Positions 17,401-24,996 of a stretch of DNA of 36,097 nt are shown here, piece by piece. Made by a program: the position numbers and the translations under genes. Where the stretch lies: positions 1-36,097 of the IMG/VR virus record IMGVR_UViG_3300034092_002030; one strand, given 5' to 3'. How positions within the stretch are numbered: the first letter of the stretch is position 1; each line of letters starts with the position of its first letter. Under the pieces are notes generated by a model. That model made no database searches. It was not told the origin of the DNA and was given only the letters and a program-made list of their open reading frames with translations. The DNA comes from a virus.

Positions 17401-19500
17401 TCCTGTAAATGGATTTCCTGCCATGGTAGTTTGAAATCCGTAACCAAACTTATTTACCCAATCTTGGTCAACAGCACCGTCATTATCTAAAACACTAACA
17501 CCATTATACATCGTATATTGATTTGTGTTTGCCAAAATAGATGAATTAGAAACTTCGACAGGACCTAATACGTTGTTAATTTTTTTTGGTCCACAGTCAC
17601 ATGCATTACATTCAGGATATGCATAGTTAGGTAACGGTATCGCGTATAATTGTAGATTCTGTAATTGTTTAAAATTTTTAATTACCAAATATGTAACTAA
17701 CCCCCAAGCTATTAATGATAATGAAGCTATAATTATTGCCCCCCAAGCAGCAGTAGAAATACCAACCGCTAATGCTGTGAGGCTAGCGTTAATTTGAAAA
17801 GTAGCAATACCAGCAAAAACGACCGGTAAAACATTTTTTATAAATGGATATAACCCAACAAACGCACTATAAATAAAAGCGATAATAATTAATGGAACTT
17901 GTAAAATTGTGAATAAAATATTGAACACAAAATATATTGCATCAAAATTTCTAACACCATCATTCACAGGGAATTTATTATTTTCACTCTCACAAGTCCT
18001 GTCTAATATTTCTTTTACACCTAAAAATCTTGCACGACCACGACCCTTTCTATATTCTTCAATAAATTGTGATGTAGTATAAACTTTATTAAACTTCATC
18101 TGATAAAAGAAGTCTTCACAATTTATGGCGGCTTGTTTATTTGCATAATCATCCCAATTTAAAGAAAACGCGTAGCTTTTTTGAAACAATTGCCAATTTG
18201 TGTTACCAGTAAAATTTGGGTCGTAGTGTGGACTAGTATCTAATGCGTATAATGCGGGGTCAACACCAGGATTTGCTGTGGTAGTTCCTGTCCATCCATA
18301 TTCCCTAATGTTTGGTACTAAAAAATTACCTCGTTGTATTTCACCCTGTATTGGAAATAATGTAGTACCTTCTCTTGTAGGACCATTTGTCTCTGATTGA
18401 TATTTTATTTTAAACCTATACTTACCATTTGTTGGTATACCAATTCTTGGGTCTTTGGAAAATACTATTTCACCGTATTCGTTTGTTACGACATAATCCA
18501 AATTCATCGGTACATCAACTAAAAACGTACCATCGTCATCGATAACTTTACCACTATTTTGTAATCTATATTGCTCAAGAATAGGATTACCATCCACATC
18601 AGTATTAACGGTTTGTCTAATTGCTAAAATCTCACCCGGACCTGTTATCATACCACACAAGTCACCTTGTTCTGTTTTTGGCTTACAATTTTTCTTTAAC
18701 ATTTGAGTATCCTGTGAGCTCATAATTGAACCCATGAATATTGCTGTTGGTTGTATATCAACACCCAACTCTCTAAGGTCAAAATCGGCTCTGGTAATTC
18801 CTATACTACATTGAGACCCGTCTCCCCAAAATGATGAAACATCAATATCTTTTTTTGCATTAATAATTTGTGGTAAAGAATCTAAATCTGTGGATGCCAA
18901 AAATTGAGTTCCATTGACCTCTTCAGAAGTCGCCAATCCCATCCTAACTAAGTCTTGAGGTCTAAGTGAAAATTCACCCATATTTGATAGGTCTAAATCC
19001 ATTGTAAGTGTCTGTATACCTAATGGCACACCCACAATCATAAAATCACCCGATTCGTTAGTTTTTACGGTATACTTATAATATTTTTCATAAATTTCTA
19101 ATACCTCTTGTCTTGTTAGTAAATCTTCTCTGTTTGGGAAAGTACCCGTAGGTGTGTGTCCACCATATTCTTGGTCATAAGGTAATAAATTATATCGGTA
19201 CCCATCTTCATTTTTCTCTGCGGGGCTTTTATATGGATAAAGTGAGGATATAATTGGATTCAATAAATCAACATCTTCAACAGGAACAAAAACAGAAATT
19301 CTTGCATTTGGTACTCCATACCCCCCATTTGCTACGACACGACCAACAACCACACCATAGTCCGCACAGAAACGAGTATAAGCATCTCCTTGAGTTAATT
19401 TCATGGATAATATTTCCAAGAAATCGAAATCCTGTTCAACATTTAATCTGATTGTTTGGTCAACACCTAATTGTGTACGTAGACGATATGATTTGGGCAT
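14440..19500 (-). CDS. Very large baseplate-operon protein with membrane-like segments (1686 aa)
   Basis: The function is unknown. Residues about 48-185 resemble a carboxypeptidase-regulatory or transthyretin-like Ig fold (VGRVVANGGYGVPNARISVF... and SGDFMIVGVPLGIQTLT). At about 515-605 there are three long hydrophobic stretches (FNILFTILQVPLIIIAFIYS, NVLPVVFAGIATF..., WGAIIIASLSLIAWGLVTYL). Then comes a Cys-rich CNACDCG motif at about 631-637, with more paired Cys later (GCYYLV, CYYYN). The rest is long, Asn-, Tyr- and Ser-rich beta-type sequence, ending in a Pro/Thr patch and a basic tail. It follows gp6 after 71 bases holding a palindrome, and its stop overlaps the next ATG. Its place suggests a baseplate component. 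The membrane-like segments suggest insertion into a membrane during infection or a buried hydrophobic trimer core; neither is shown. Confidence 0.75.
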   Translation of the reverse strand: MPKSYRLRTQLGVDQTIRLNVEQDFDFLEILSMKLTQGDAYTRFCADYGVVVGRVVANGGYGVPNARISVFVPVEDVDLLNPIISSLYPYKSPAEKNEDGYRYNLLPYDQEYGGHTPTGTFPNREDLLTRQEVLEIYEKYYKYTVKTNESGDFMIVGVPLGIQTLTMDLDLSNMGEFSLRPQDLVRMGLATSEEVNGTQFLASTDLDSLPQIINAKKDIDVSSFWGDGSQCSIGITRADFDLRELGVDIQPTAIFMGSIMSSQDTQMLKKNCKPKTEQGDLCGMITGPGEILAIRQTVNTDVDGNPILEQYRLQNSGKVIDDDGTFLVDVPMNLDYVVTNEYGEIVFSKDPRIGIPTNGKYRFKIKYQSETNGPTREGTTLFPIQGEIQRGNFLVPNIREYGWTGTTTANPGVDPALYALDTSPHYDPNFTGNTNWQLFQKSYAFSLNWDDYANKQAAINCEDFFYQMKFNKVYTTSQFIEEYRKGRGRARFLGVKEILDRTCESENNKFPVNDGVRNFDAIYFVFNILFTILQVPLIIIAFIYSAFVGLYPFIKNVLPVVFAGIATFQINASLTALAVGISTAAWGAIIIASLSLIAWGLVTYLVIKNFKQLQNLQLYAIPLPNYAYPECNACDCGPKKINNVLGPVEVSNSSILANTNQYTMYNGVSVLDNDGAVDQDWVNKFGYGFQTTMAGNPFTGKTDGTYNQNMDRGLRTPYLKGSAQNPFTNYNNWSWDIPLSERMNLFNVKAKFHDNGGYNQMKVTFGYTNPSNSSQFHYDNVLVLLVDPGTMENLPTGQLLSFQNPNASKDPNITGQTIENGFGNFSSTGTSAVGNISIVVNSMNPSNVSVNQTATYVITGSTNNVKEYLYPSDVEYFQIITGHTVEQFQQICSPAVLPQTSYGSPNNTLLQRFLFGYQRIKKGGGNNPDIYPDDSGWSTTGPNIQLIQDYRNHEIIFLARGVDPNSDKQDIEYDMSKLYGYNSFGNKKVRGSYLLNIPIQKYQSNTDWRIPRHNQFVNNGSTNLNQNIFYPSYNFSVTNYLASWTTKNHLYYSALDQVNSAWDINQANSGQGFVNSGYNQAIAAGGNTWNRMINNGNVKDGFRNGYLSNEVVEGGTYMAADGSSQIGYDFTNYSPIYINGSAGSMSMSNSNRLVMRTDRLPSSDALDGRLVLHQNSNFSLYSINSPSEIQGVTGSYNTGTDNFSDPADDYLEDVGGNLSVKIQQTFSCEGMVPLKCYSGDGENIGVKNLNDDCYYYNREDNIRNMYDGCYYLVQEPFKFQKDLLLFSEWKARFRFNFALCRNVISLTFVNNWINGSLYMYSFQKDTLYLAPLSASTFNSDVTYRYCTDTLVYKETNNSFFYRSSPYNGNIFIGKQSPRKIDNTPYPDSAALNKRLLGSPTTMIDLGPRDQFVQEISLNPDYEGFIIDKIPSTSYNDTSDLLQLFVISRLTDSNFLSQLTQSGDASITQLFSRTNSRLDGDVTQLLSINSEFGVSPYLGDNYGQSQIKYYSTGQGPVLGVFFSANTENRDLITPGRTTFEDNTIIYLTNYYGFEDQEVPYWPWQIQNNGNLIFGSQTNDWEVKKAVPSQIYTYKYQSIDRLLGGNIASGQPTFPSETDVPTFEKPGFIYNSQSTGGVSPTITPKSTTTPPPPIIGVGSPYHFYFGLRNGKSAMNKYINKYIFNEEVL

Positions 19501-19513
19501 AGAAAATATTTTA

Positions 19514-19533
19514 AGATAAATAGTTATTTATCT
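19514..19533. other. Perfect 9-bp inverted repeat in gp6 to 1686-aa gene gap
   Basis: AGATAAATA and TATTTATCT are separated by GT, all within the 71-base gap. On the minus strand both a TATTTAT and an ATAAATA element are present, 14-36 bases before the ATG at 19500. It is too AT-rich and lacks the T tract expected of an intrinsic terminator. A binding site or promoter core is more likely than a hairpin. Confidence 0.4.
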
Positions 19534-19571
19534 ATTTTCAAAATAACTTAGTAAAAATCTATGTAAATGAA

Positions 19572-21410
19572 TTAAGAGAAATCAACCGTTTTTAAGTTCT
19601 TAACCCTTACTTTAATATCTTTATTTGGGAACCTAACTTGGTAAATTTGTGAAGGTTCAGCAAATACCGTATCATCAATTAATAAAATTTCTTTTGTTGC
19701 ACTATTAACATATCTTTGTGAAGTTTCTGAGGATGAATACTGACCACCAACTTTATTATATACTTTAAGGTCTGTAATAGAAATCACACCAGGAACATCT
19801 TGTACCTGACTTCGTAATTCGGATATATAAACATTACCACCCATTTCTCTAAAAACGGGACTCATTATTGTTTGCACTTTATCAATAACTCTAGTAATAA
19901 CTTCTCCCTGATTTTGAGCACCATCTATCACAACAGATATGTCAAATTCTAAATCAACAACTTGAGCAACATTGATTGATATATAATCATTAATCATCCT
20001 ATAATTTGATAGATAATTTGCCAAATTTGTTTTTAAAGTATTTGACACTGATTGTGTCAAACTACCAGTTGAATCATAAGAAACAATATTAATATTAATT
20101 TTGTTATCTTCTTCAGTAATTGCTACTTTGGCAGGTGCACCAAATTTACCTGGCATTTTTCTAATTAATGCATAATAATCATTAACTGTTACGGCTCTGT
20201 TTTGTGATGCAAAGTTAAATGTTACCATGTTTCTAACTTCTTCTATGTTTGGTTGATTTGCACCACCAATAGCTGCAGTCACGTTATTAACTCTTAACGA
20301 ATTAACAACCTGTTGATTAATATTTGCTGAAGGCCCATTAACAAAAAAGTTAACAGTACCAACTTGGTTAATAGAATTAACACCAATATTTGAAACGGTT
20401 CCACCACCAATTCTATATTGGACAAACAGTGTCGTATTAGCCTTTACCGTCTTACCTAGCCCAATATTATTTTGGTAATCTTGAACTCTTAATGGTACAC
20501 CAACTCTTGAAAATTGAGCTAATTGTTCGTCAGCAGTAACTGTTGCATTACCAAACTGAACTCTTAAGAATCCTTCAGGAGTATATTCTGTTATAAATCT
20601 TAATTCCGTTTCAATGTATCTACCAACTTTAATACCGGGTCTGTCTGCCGGTTTTGTTGGGTCTTCAATAAACACACTACTCTCAGCCAAAGAATCAACC
20701 TCGAACCATCTATCAGGTGAACTTAAAAATTCAGATGATGTTGGTACTGATTGATATGATGTTCCATCTTTTTGAATTACTGACGTAACACCGATAATAT
20801 TTTTTTCAGGTAAGAAAAACTCAAAGAATGGTTTTACATCTGCAGGTGTAATTATTTTTTTGAATACCTTAGTAATACCATTAACAACAACCTCCCTTTT
20901 AGTGATTGTGTAGTTTAATAGTTTACCATTGGAATCAAAATTAGGTATTTTAGTCTGATTCGGAAATCCTTCACTATTATATTGTGAAGAGAAATCAATA
21001 TCATATACATTCTCAAATGTTTGTCCTGCACCAACCACTTGTGAACCCGCTCTTAATATTCCTAAATAACGAGTATCTTCTTGGTCACCAAAGGCAGGTA
21101 CCGTAATTGAAAAATCACAAAGTGATACTGAAGGTCTATTACCGGGTATTTTTAATCCGTAAGTTCTGGCTATGTTAAAAATTGATGAACGTTGTTGAGC
21201 ATATTGAAGAACAGTTTCTTGAATACTCCTATCCATGTGATAATGTAAATTATCACCGATAGCTGCGTTTAAATCTAAAAATACAGAATATACCGACGCA
21301 TCATTAAAATTATCAATTAATTCAGGATAATACTCCTGAGTGTAGTTAATAAGGTCTTGACGTAACGCCTCAAAATCCCTATCTGCGTATGAAATTCTTC
21401 TTTGTGCCAT
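19572..21410 (-). CDS. 6: Baseplate wedge protein gp6 (baseplate J-like)
   Basis: This 612-aa protein is close to T4 gp6 (660 aa). The N-terminus (SYADRDFEALRQDLINYTQE...) and the stretch DNFNDASVYSVFLDLNAAIGDNLHYH match the opening of gp6/gpJ wedge proteins. The central gpJ-type segment is also present (VTFNFASQNRAVTVNDYYAL, IRKMPGKFGAPAKV). gp6 dimers form the inner ring of the contractile-tail baseplate and hold gp7 and gp53-like partners. The gene begins five bases after the gp25 stop, which is the usual pairing of these two genes. It probably shares the late transcript of the whole left operon. Confidence 0.88.
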   Translation of the reverse strand: MAQRRISYADRDFEALRQDLINYTQEYYPELIDNFNDASVYSVFLDLNAAIGDNLHYHMDRSIQETVLQYAQQRSSIFNIARTYGLKIPGNRPSVSLCDFSITVPAFGDQEDTRYLGILRAGSQVVGAGQTFENVYDIDFSSQYNSEGFPNQTKIPNFDSNGKLLNYTITKREVVVNGITKVFKKIITPADVKPFFEFFLPEKNIIGVTSVIQKDGTSYQSVPTSSEFLSSPDRWFEVDSLAESSVFIEDPTKPADRPGIKVGRYIETELRFITEYTPEGFLRVQFGNATVTADEQLAQFSRVGVPLRVQDYQNNIGLGKTVKANTTLFVQYRIGGGTVSNIGVNSINQVGTVNFFVNGPSANINQQVVNSLRVNNVTAAIGGANQPNIEEVRNMVTFNFASQNRAVTVNDYYALIRKMPGKFGAPAKVAITEEDNKININIVSYDSTGSLTQSVSNTLKTNLANYLSNYRMINDYISINVAQVVDLEFDISVVIDGAQNQGEVITRVIDKVQTIMSPVFREMGGNVYISELRSQVQDVPGVISITDLKVYNKVGGQYSSSETSQRYVNSATKEILLIDDTVFAEPSQIYQVRFPNKDIKVRVKNLKTVDFS

Positions 21411-21415
21411 TTATA

Positions 21416-21880
21416 TTAAATATTGATAATAACAAAATCCTTATTGTTGAAGGTGCTATCTGTTATAGTATAGTCGATTCTTATTTTTGCTGTATAGTCC
21501 GCAACACCTGTACCGGGTACTCTGTAAATACCACCAACACCAATGTTTTCCATATTAATATTACCAACTAATTCAAGTTCATCAGTATATGGCGTTATAG
21601 TAATATCATTTAAAACTAAATTTGGTAAAAATTCATCAACCGATTGTCTTATATCTGCCTTGATAGCTTCAAACGATAAACCATCCATCGGTTCAAAAAT
21701 AAATTCATAAATTCTTGTACCAAAATTTGGTAAATAATATCTACTACCCTTTCTCGTAAGAATAAGGTGTAACAAATCTGTTCGTATTTCCTCTTCAGGT
21801 GTTTGTGATAATGATAGATACTTTCCGTCCTGACTCTGTCTGAAAGGAAAATTAATACCATATGTTTTACCATCTGCCAT
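21416..21880 (-). CDS. 25: Baseplate wedge protein gp25 (GPW/gp25 family)
   Basis: gp25 is the small wedge protein that links the baseplate to the sheath. Residues about 25-75 of the chosen form carry the family signature: EEEIRTDLLHLILTRKGSRY, then LPNFGTRIYEFIFEP and a helix (IKADIRQSVDEFL). I chose ATG 21880 (MADGKTYGINFPF, 154 aa). A longer frame starts with TTG at 21919 and would begin inside the terminator, so it is unlikely. T4 gp25 is 132 aa. The gene is first in the baseplate operon, directly behind the nrdA terminator, so it needs its own promoter. A TATTTAT element lies five bases before the ATG. Confidence 0.9.
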   Translation of the reverse strand: MADGKTYGINFPFRQSQDGKYLSLSQTPEEEIRTDLLHLILTRKGSRYYLPNFGTRIYEFIFEPMDGLSFEAIKADIRQSVDEFLPNLVLNDITITPYTDELELVGNINMENIGVGGIYRVPGTGVADYTAKIRIDYTITDSTFNNKDFVIINI

Positions 21881-21885
21881 ATTAC

Positions 21886-21892
21886 ATAAATA
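21886..21892 (-). promoter_or_regulatory. TATTTAT element upstream of gp25
   Basis: The minus strand reads GGAATATATTTATGTAATATGG just after the nrdA terminator. Because that terminator should end upstream transcription, a promoter for the baseplate operon is expected in this short gap, and this is the best candidate. If it works as a -10 element, the transcript would be nearly leaderless. Confidence 0.3.
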
Positions 21893-21917
21893 TATTCCTA
21901 TTATTTTTTTTGAAAAC

Positions 21918-21950
21918 AAAAAAACCCGACAAAATACTTGCCGGGTTTTT
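21918..21950 (-). terminator. Rho-independent terminator after nrdA
   Basis: On the minus strand AAAAACCCGGCAA pairs with TTGTCGGGTTTTT around a 5-base loop, a 13-bp stem with one G-U pair, and continues into a T tract. The G-U pair becomes a C-A mismatch on the other strand, so the hairpin is oriented for minus-strand transcription. It closes the replication/RNR transcript just before gp25. Confidence 0.85.
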
Positions 21951-21976
21951 CACGCATTATTGTCGTTTTTTACGTC

Positions 21977-23683
21977 TTATGCCTCACAACTCGTGCAAAC
22001 TAAATCATTAAGATTAAGTTTTTTTCTTGAGAATGCCTGAGCTGAGTTCATTGAGTGTTGATAATAAAGTGTTTTAACACCTAACTGCCAAGCATCTATA
22101 AGAAGTTTATTAACATCTTTAGTTGGCATGTCAGGTGAAATCATTAAGTTCAATGACTGTGATTGGTCAATGAAATCTTGTCTAATTGCCGCTTGGTTAA
22201 TGATAGTTGATTGATTAATTTCGGCAAATGTTCTGAACACATTTTTTTGTTCTTCTGTTAAAAACTCTAAATGTTGAACTGAGCCATCGTGTTTTTTAAT
22301 ACTATCCCACGTCGCCTTGTTATCTTTCTTTATTGATGCCAATAACTTCTGTAGTACAGGATTCTTAATAGTCACTTTTAATTTAGCCACATCTTTTACA
22401 TAAGCGTTTGACCAAATTGGTTCGATTGATTGTGATACTTGACCCAAGATAAATGCTGAAGATGTTGTAGGAGCAATTGCGTTTAGTGTCACATTTCTTC
22501 TACCATATCCGACAAGAGTTTCAGGTTCGCCGAACATTTCCGCTAATGTTTCAGACGCTTTGTATGACTTATCTTTAATAAGTTTGAACGCCTCAATGTT
22601 TAATCTTGCACTATCCTTACTGTCAAAAGCTAATCCTTTAGACTGAAGAAGTGAGTGCCAACCCAAAACACCTAAACCAAGAGCCCTTTGTCTTTTAGCA
22701 AAATTGTAAGCCTTTTCAAGGTAAAAGAATGCTCTGCGTCCTTCGATGGTTCCACTGTTTTTTATGTCATCAATTTTAGTGATAAACTCAGTAACGACTG
22801 CATCAAGGAAATAAACCATCATCTCAACCGCATCGGTATCTTTCCACTCATCATAATGAAGTAAGTTCATAGATGACAATACACAAACAAAAGACTCTTC
22901 TTCTGAATTGTGTAGAGCAATTTCAGAACAAAGATTAGAGTTGTAAATCTTCATGTCTTTATCTCTATAAACTTCAGGTGCTTTTTTATTCATAGTGTCA
23001 GTGAACATAATATATGGATATCCAATCTCACCTCTACGTTGAATTACTTTAGCCCATATCGCTCTCTTTTCTTTATCTCCATTTACCATTTGTTCCATGA
23101 ACTCATCCGTAACTGTAACCGCATGTGTTAAATCTTGAATTGGGAAACCTTCAGTTCCAATTTCCAAAAATTCCATAATGTCGGGATGTTCAACAGGAAG
23201 GTATGGTGAAAATCTTCCTCTACGCGTTGACCCTTGTGAAATATTGTCTACAACACTTTGGAATAGGTTCATGAAATGGACTGCTCCTGGCGCGTGTCCG
23301 TTGTCTGTAATTGTGGCACCTCTACCTCGAAGGTTACCAAAATAACCTGAGGTTCCACCACCCATTTTACTCATCTCACCAACTTCAGCTTGAGTATAAA
23401 GAATTGATTCAATATTATCACCAACATTAGAACCGAAACAACTAACAGGTAGTCCCCTCTTTTTTCCAAAGTTAGCCCAAACAGGTGAAGATAGTGAATA
23501 CCAACCTCTACCCATATAATCATAAAATTTTTCAGCAAATCCTTCCATGCCTAATATTTTTTCAGCATGTTCAGCAACTGTTCTAATTCTATCTAAGGGT
23601 TGTTCACCCTCACTCAAATATCCTCTACGAAGAAATATTATTGACTCTTCGTTTATCCATTCAAAAGGTTCTCTATTTTCCAT
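21977..23683 (-). CDS. nrdA: Ribonucleotide reductase class I large subunit, no ATP-cone
   Basis: NrdA reduces ribonucleoside diphosphates to deoxyribonucleotides together with NrdB. Visible catalytic features are the redox pair C82 (PVSCFGS) and C267 (FVCVLSSMN), the active-site segment SNLCSEI with N250, the thiyl C252 and E254, the radical-transfer pair Y540-Y541 (KTLYYQHS), and the C-terminal shuttle cysteines C563 and C566 (CTSC). At 568 aa it is far shorter than E. coli NrdA (761 aa), because the N-terminal ATP-cone is missing: the protein starts directly at the catalytic barrel region. The ATP-cone is instead on the adjacent NrdB, which starts upstream with a 19-base gap. It is the last gene before a strong terminator. 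Confidence 0.95.
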   Translation of the reverse strand: MENREPFEWINEESIIFLRRGYLSEGEQPLDRIRTVAEHAEKILGMEGFAEKFYDYMGRGWYSLSSPVWANFGKKRGLPVSCFGSNVGDNIESILYTQAEVGEMSKMGGGTSGYFGNLRGRGATITDNGHAPGAVHFMNLFQSVVDNISQGSTRRGRFSPYLPVEHPDIMEFLEIGTEGFPIQDLTHAVTVTDEFMEQMVNGDKEKRAIWAKVIQRRGEIGYPYIMFTDTMNKKAPEVYRDKDMKIYNSNLCSEIALHNSEEESFVCVLSSMNLLHYDEWKDTDAVEMMVYFLDAVVTEFITKIDDIKNSGTIEGRRAFFYLEKAYNFAKRQRALGLGVLGWHSLLQSKGLAFDSKDSARLNIEAFKLIKDKSYKASETLAEMFGEPETLVGYGRRNVTLNAIAPTTSSAFILGQVSQSIEPIWSNAYVKDVAKLKVTIKNPVLQKLLASIKKDNKATWDSIKKHDGSVQHLEFLTEEQKNVFRTFAEINQSTIINQAAIRQDFIDQSQSLNLMISPDMPTKDVNKLLIDAWQLGVKTLYYQHSMNSAQAFSRKKLNLNDLVCTSCEA

Positions 23684-23702
23684 TTTTTTTATATTATTTT
23701 AA

Positions 23703-24986
23703 TTAAAATAAATCATTCATCGTAATCGACTTTGATTTCTTGCTATAATTGATACTTCTTTTATTGAAGAAATCAGTGTGTTTTGTTGTTAAAATTTCAT
23801 CATCAAACCACTCAGTTGTTTCCAACAAAGGTTGATTAATTTCAAATATATTATCAATTCCAATTGAATTTAAAGAGATATTAAATCTATGTTTGATGAA
23901 CTCTAAAGTTTGTGCTTTTGTTAAAAAAGTCAAGTCGCCCATTTCAAAAATCCAATCAACAATTTCCTCTTCAGCTTCGTAAGCATCTTTAGTTGCTTTA
24001 ATTAAATCTTCAACTAATTGCTCAGACCACCAAGAAGGGTTTTCTTTTTTTATTATGTTTACCAAATCAAAACCAAATCCTGCGTGAATATTCTCTTCTT
24101 TGGATGTTGCCTCAACAGCGTTACTAATACCTTTTAATACATTCTTATATTTGTTAAATGACATGATTACCAAGAATTGTGAAAACAACGATACGTTCTC
24201 AACAAACATTGAAAACAATACAACAGATTCAAAGTAATCTTGGTTTTCCACAGTTTTAGAATTTGAAATTGTTTTTTCCAAATACTTAATTCTTCTACGA
24301 ATTGCAGGAACCTCTAACAAATTTTCAAATTCATTATTTAATCCAAGTAGTTGAATTAAGTGTGAATACGCATCTGCGTGTCTTACTTCCGATTCTGCAA
24401 AAGTTGCACCAACATTACCAATCTCAGGTTTTGGTAGTCTTTTGTAAATGTCACCCCAAAACGATTTTACCGCAATTTCGATTTGTGAAATCGCCAACAT
24501 AGCTCTTTGTACCGCAGTTTGTTCTTTCTCAGACAAGTGTACTTTAAAGTCCTGTATATCAGAAGTAAAGTTAAACTCAGTATGAACCCAATATGAATGT
24601 CTAATAGCATCCACATATTCACTTAAATTTGGATACTCGTAAGGTTTTAAATTGGTTCGTTTATTAAAGATATTTGGTCGGTGTTTTGAGCGGTAAATGA
24701 TATATTCTTTAGCAACATCATTTAGACCATTATCCATAAGTTTATTTTCCACCATGTCATGAATTTCGTCCACATGAGGAACTCGGTCTTTATCACCTTT
24801 AAAAATACCTTTTGTTGTTAGTCTTGCGATTTTGTCCGCCATTTCAACATCAATCTTATCAATCGATGCCATTGATTTAATAATCGCATTTTTAATCTTT
24901 TCAGATTCAAATAAGACTGTCTCACCGTTTCTTTTTATGACATATCGGTGCTCTTTTAGTGCCATGCTAAAAATATAATTATCCAT
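23703..24986 (-). CDS. nrdB: Ribonucleotide reductase class I small subunit with N-terminal ATP-cone
   Basis: NrdB carries the metal and radical centre for NrdA. Residues about 14-105 are an ATP-cone (VIKRNGETVLFESEKIKNAI ... AKEYIIYRSKHR), normally an NrdA domain. The ferritin-like domain follows, with apparent metal ligands E170, E200, H203, E263, E298 and H301. Y207 is in the place of the E. coli Tyr122 radical. This layout is known from Leeuwenhoekiella blandensis and other Bacteroidetes, where the cone on NrdB switches activity with dATP and ATP. Such enzymes can use dimanganese, so the Tyr alone does not prove a tyrosyl radical. The first ATG at 24986 has the AATTATG context. An internal ATG at 24965 (MALKEHRY) is an alternative. 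It begins ten bases after the helicase stop. Confidence 0.93.
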   Translation of the reverse strand: MDNYIFSMALKEHRYVIKRNGETVLFESEKIKNAIIKSMASIDKIDVEMADKIARLTTKGIFKGDKDRVPHVDEIHDMVENKLMDNGLNDVAKEYIIYRSKHRPNIFNKRTNLKPYEYPNLSEYVDAIRHSYWVHTEFNFTSDIQDFKVHLSEKEQTAVQRAMLAISQIEIAVKSFWGDIYKRLPKPEIGNVGATFAESEVRHADAYSHLIQLLGLNNEFENLLEVPAIRRRIKYLEKTISNSKTVENQDYFESVVLFSMFVENVSLFSQFLVIMSFNKYKNVLKGISNAVEATSKEENIHAGFGFDLVNIIKKENPSWWSEQLVEDLIKATKDAYEAEEEIVDWIFEMGDLTFLTKAQTLEFIKHRFNISLNSIGIDNIFEINQPLLETTEWFDDEILTTKHTDFFNKRSINYSKKSKSITMNDLF

Positions 24987-24996
24987 AATTTTTTAT

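Noticed and set aside
21881-21919. Longer gp25 with TTG start (MFSKKIIGIYLCN)
   Set aside because: It would begin at the foot of the nrdA terminator, and the family alignment starts after the ATG at 21880.
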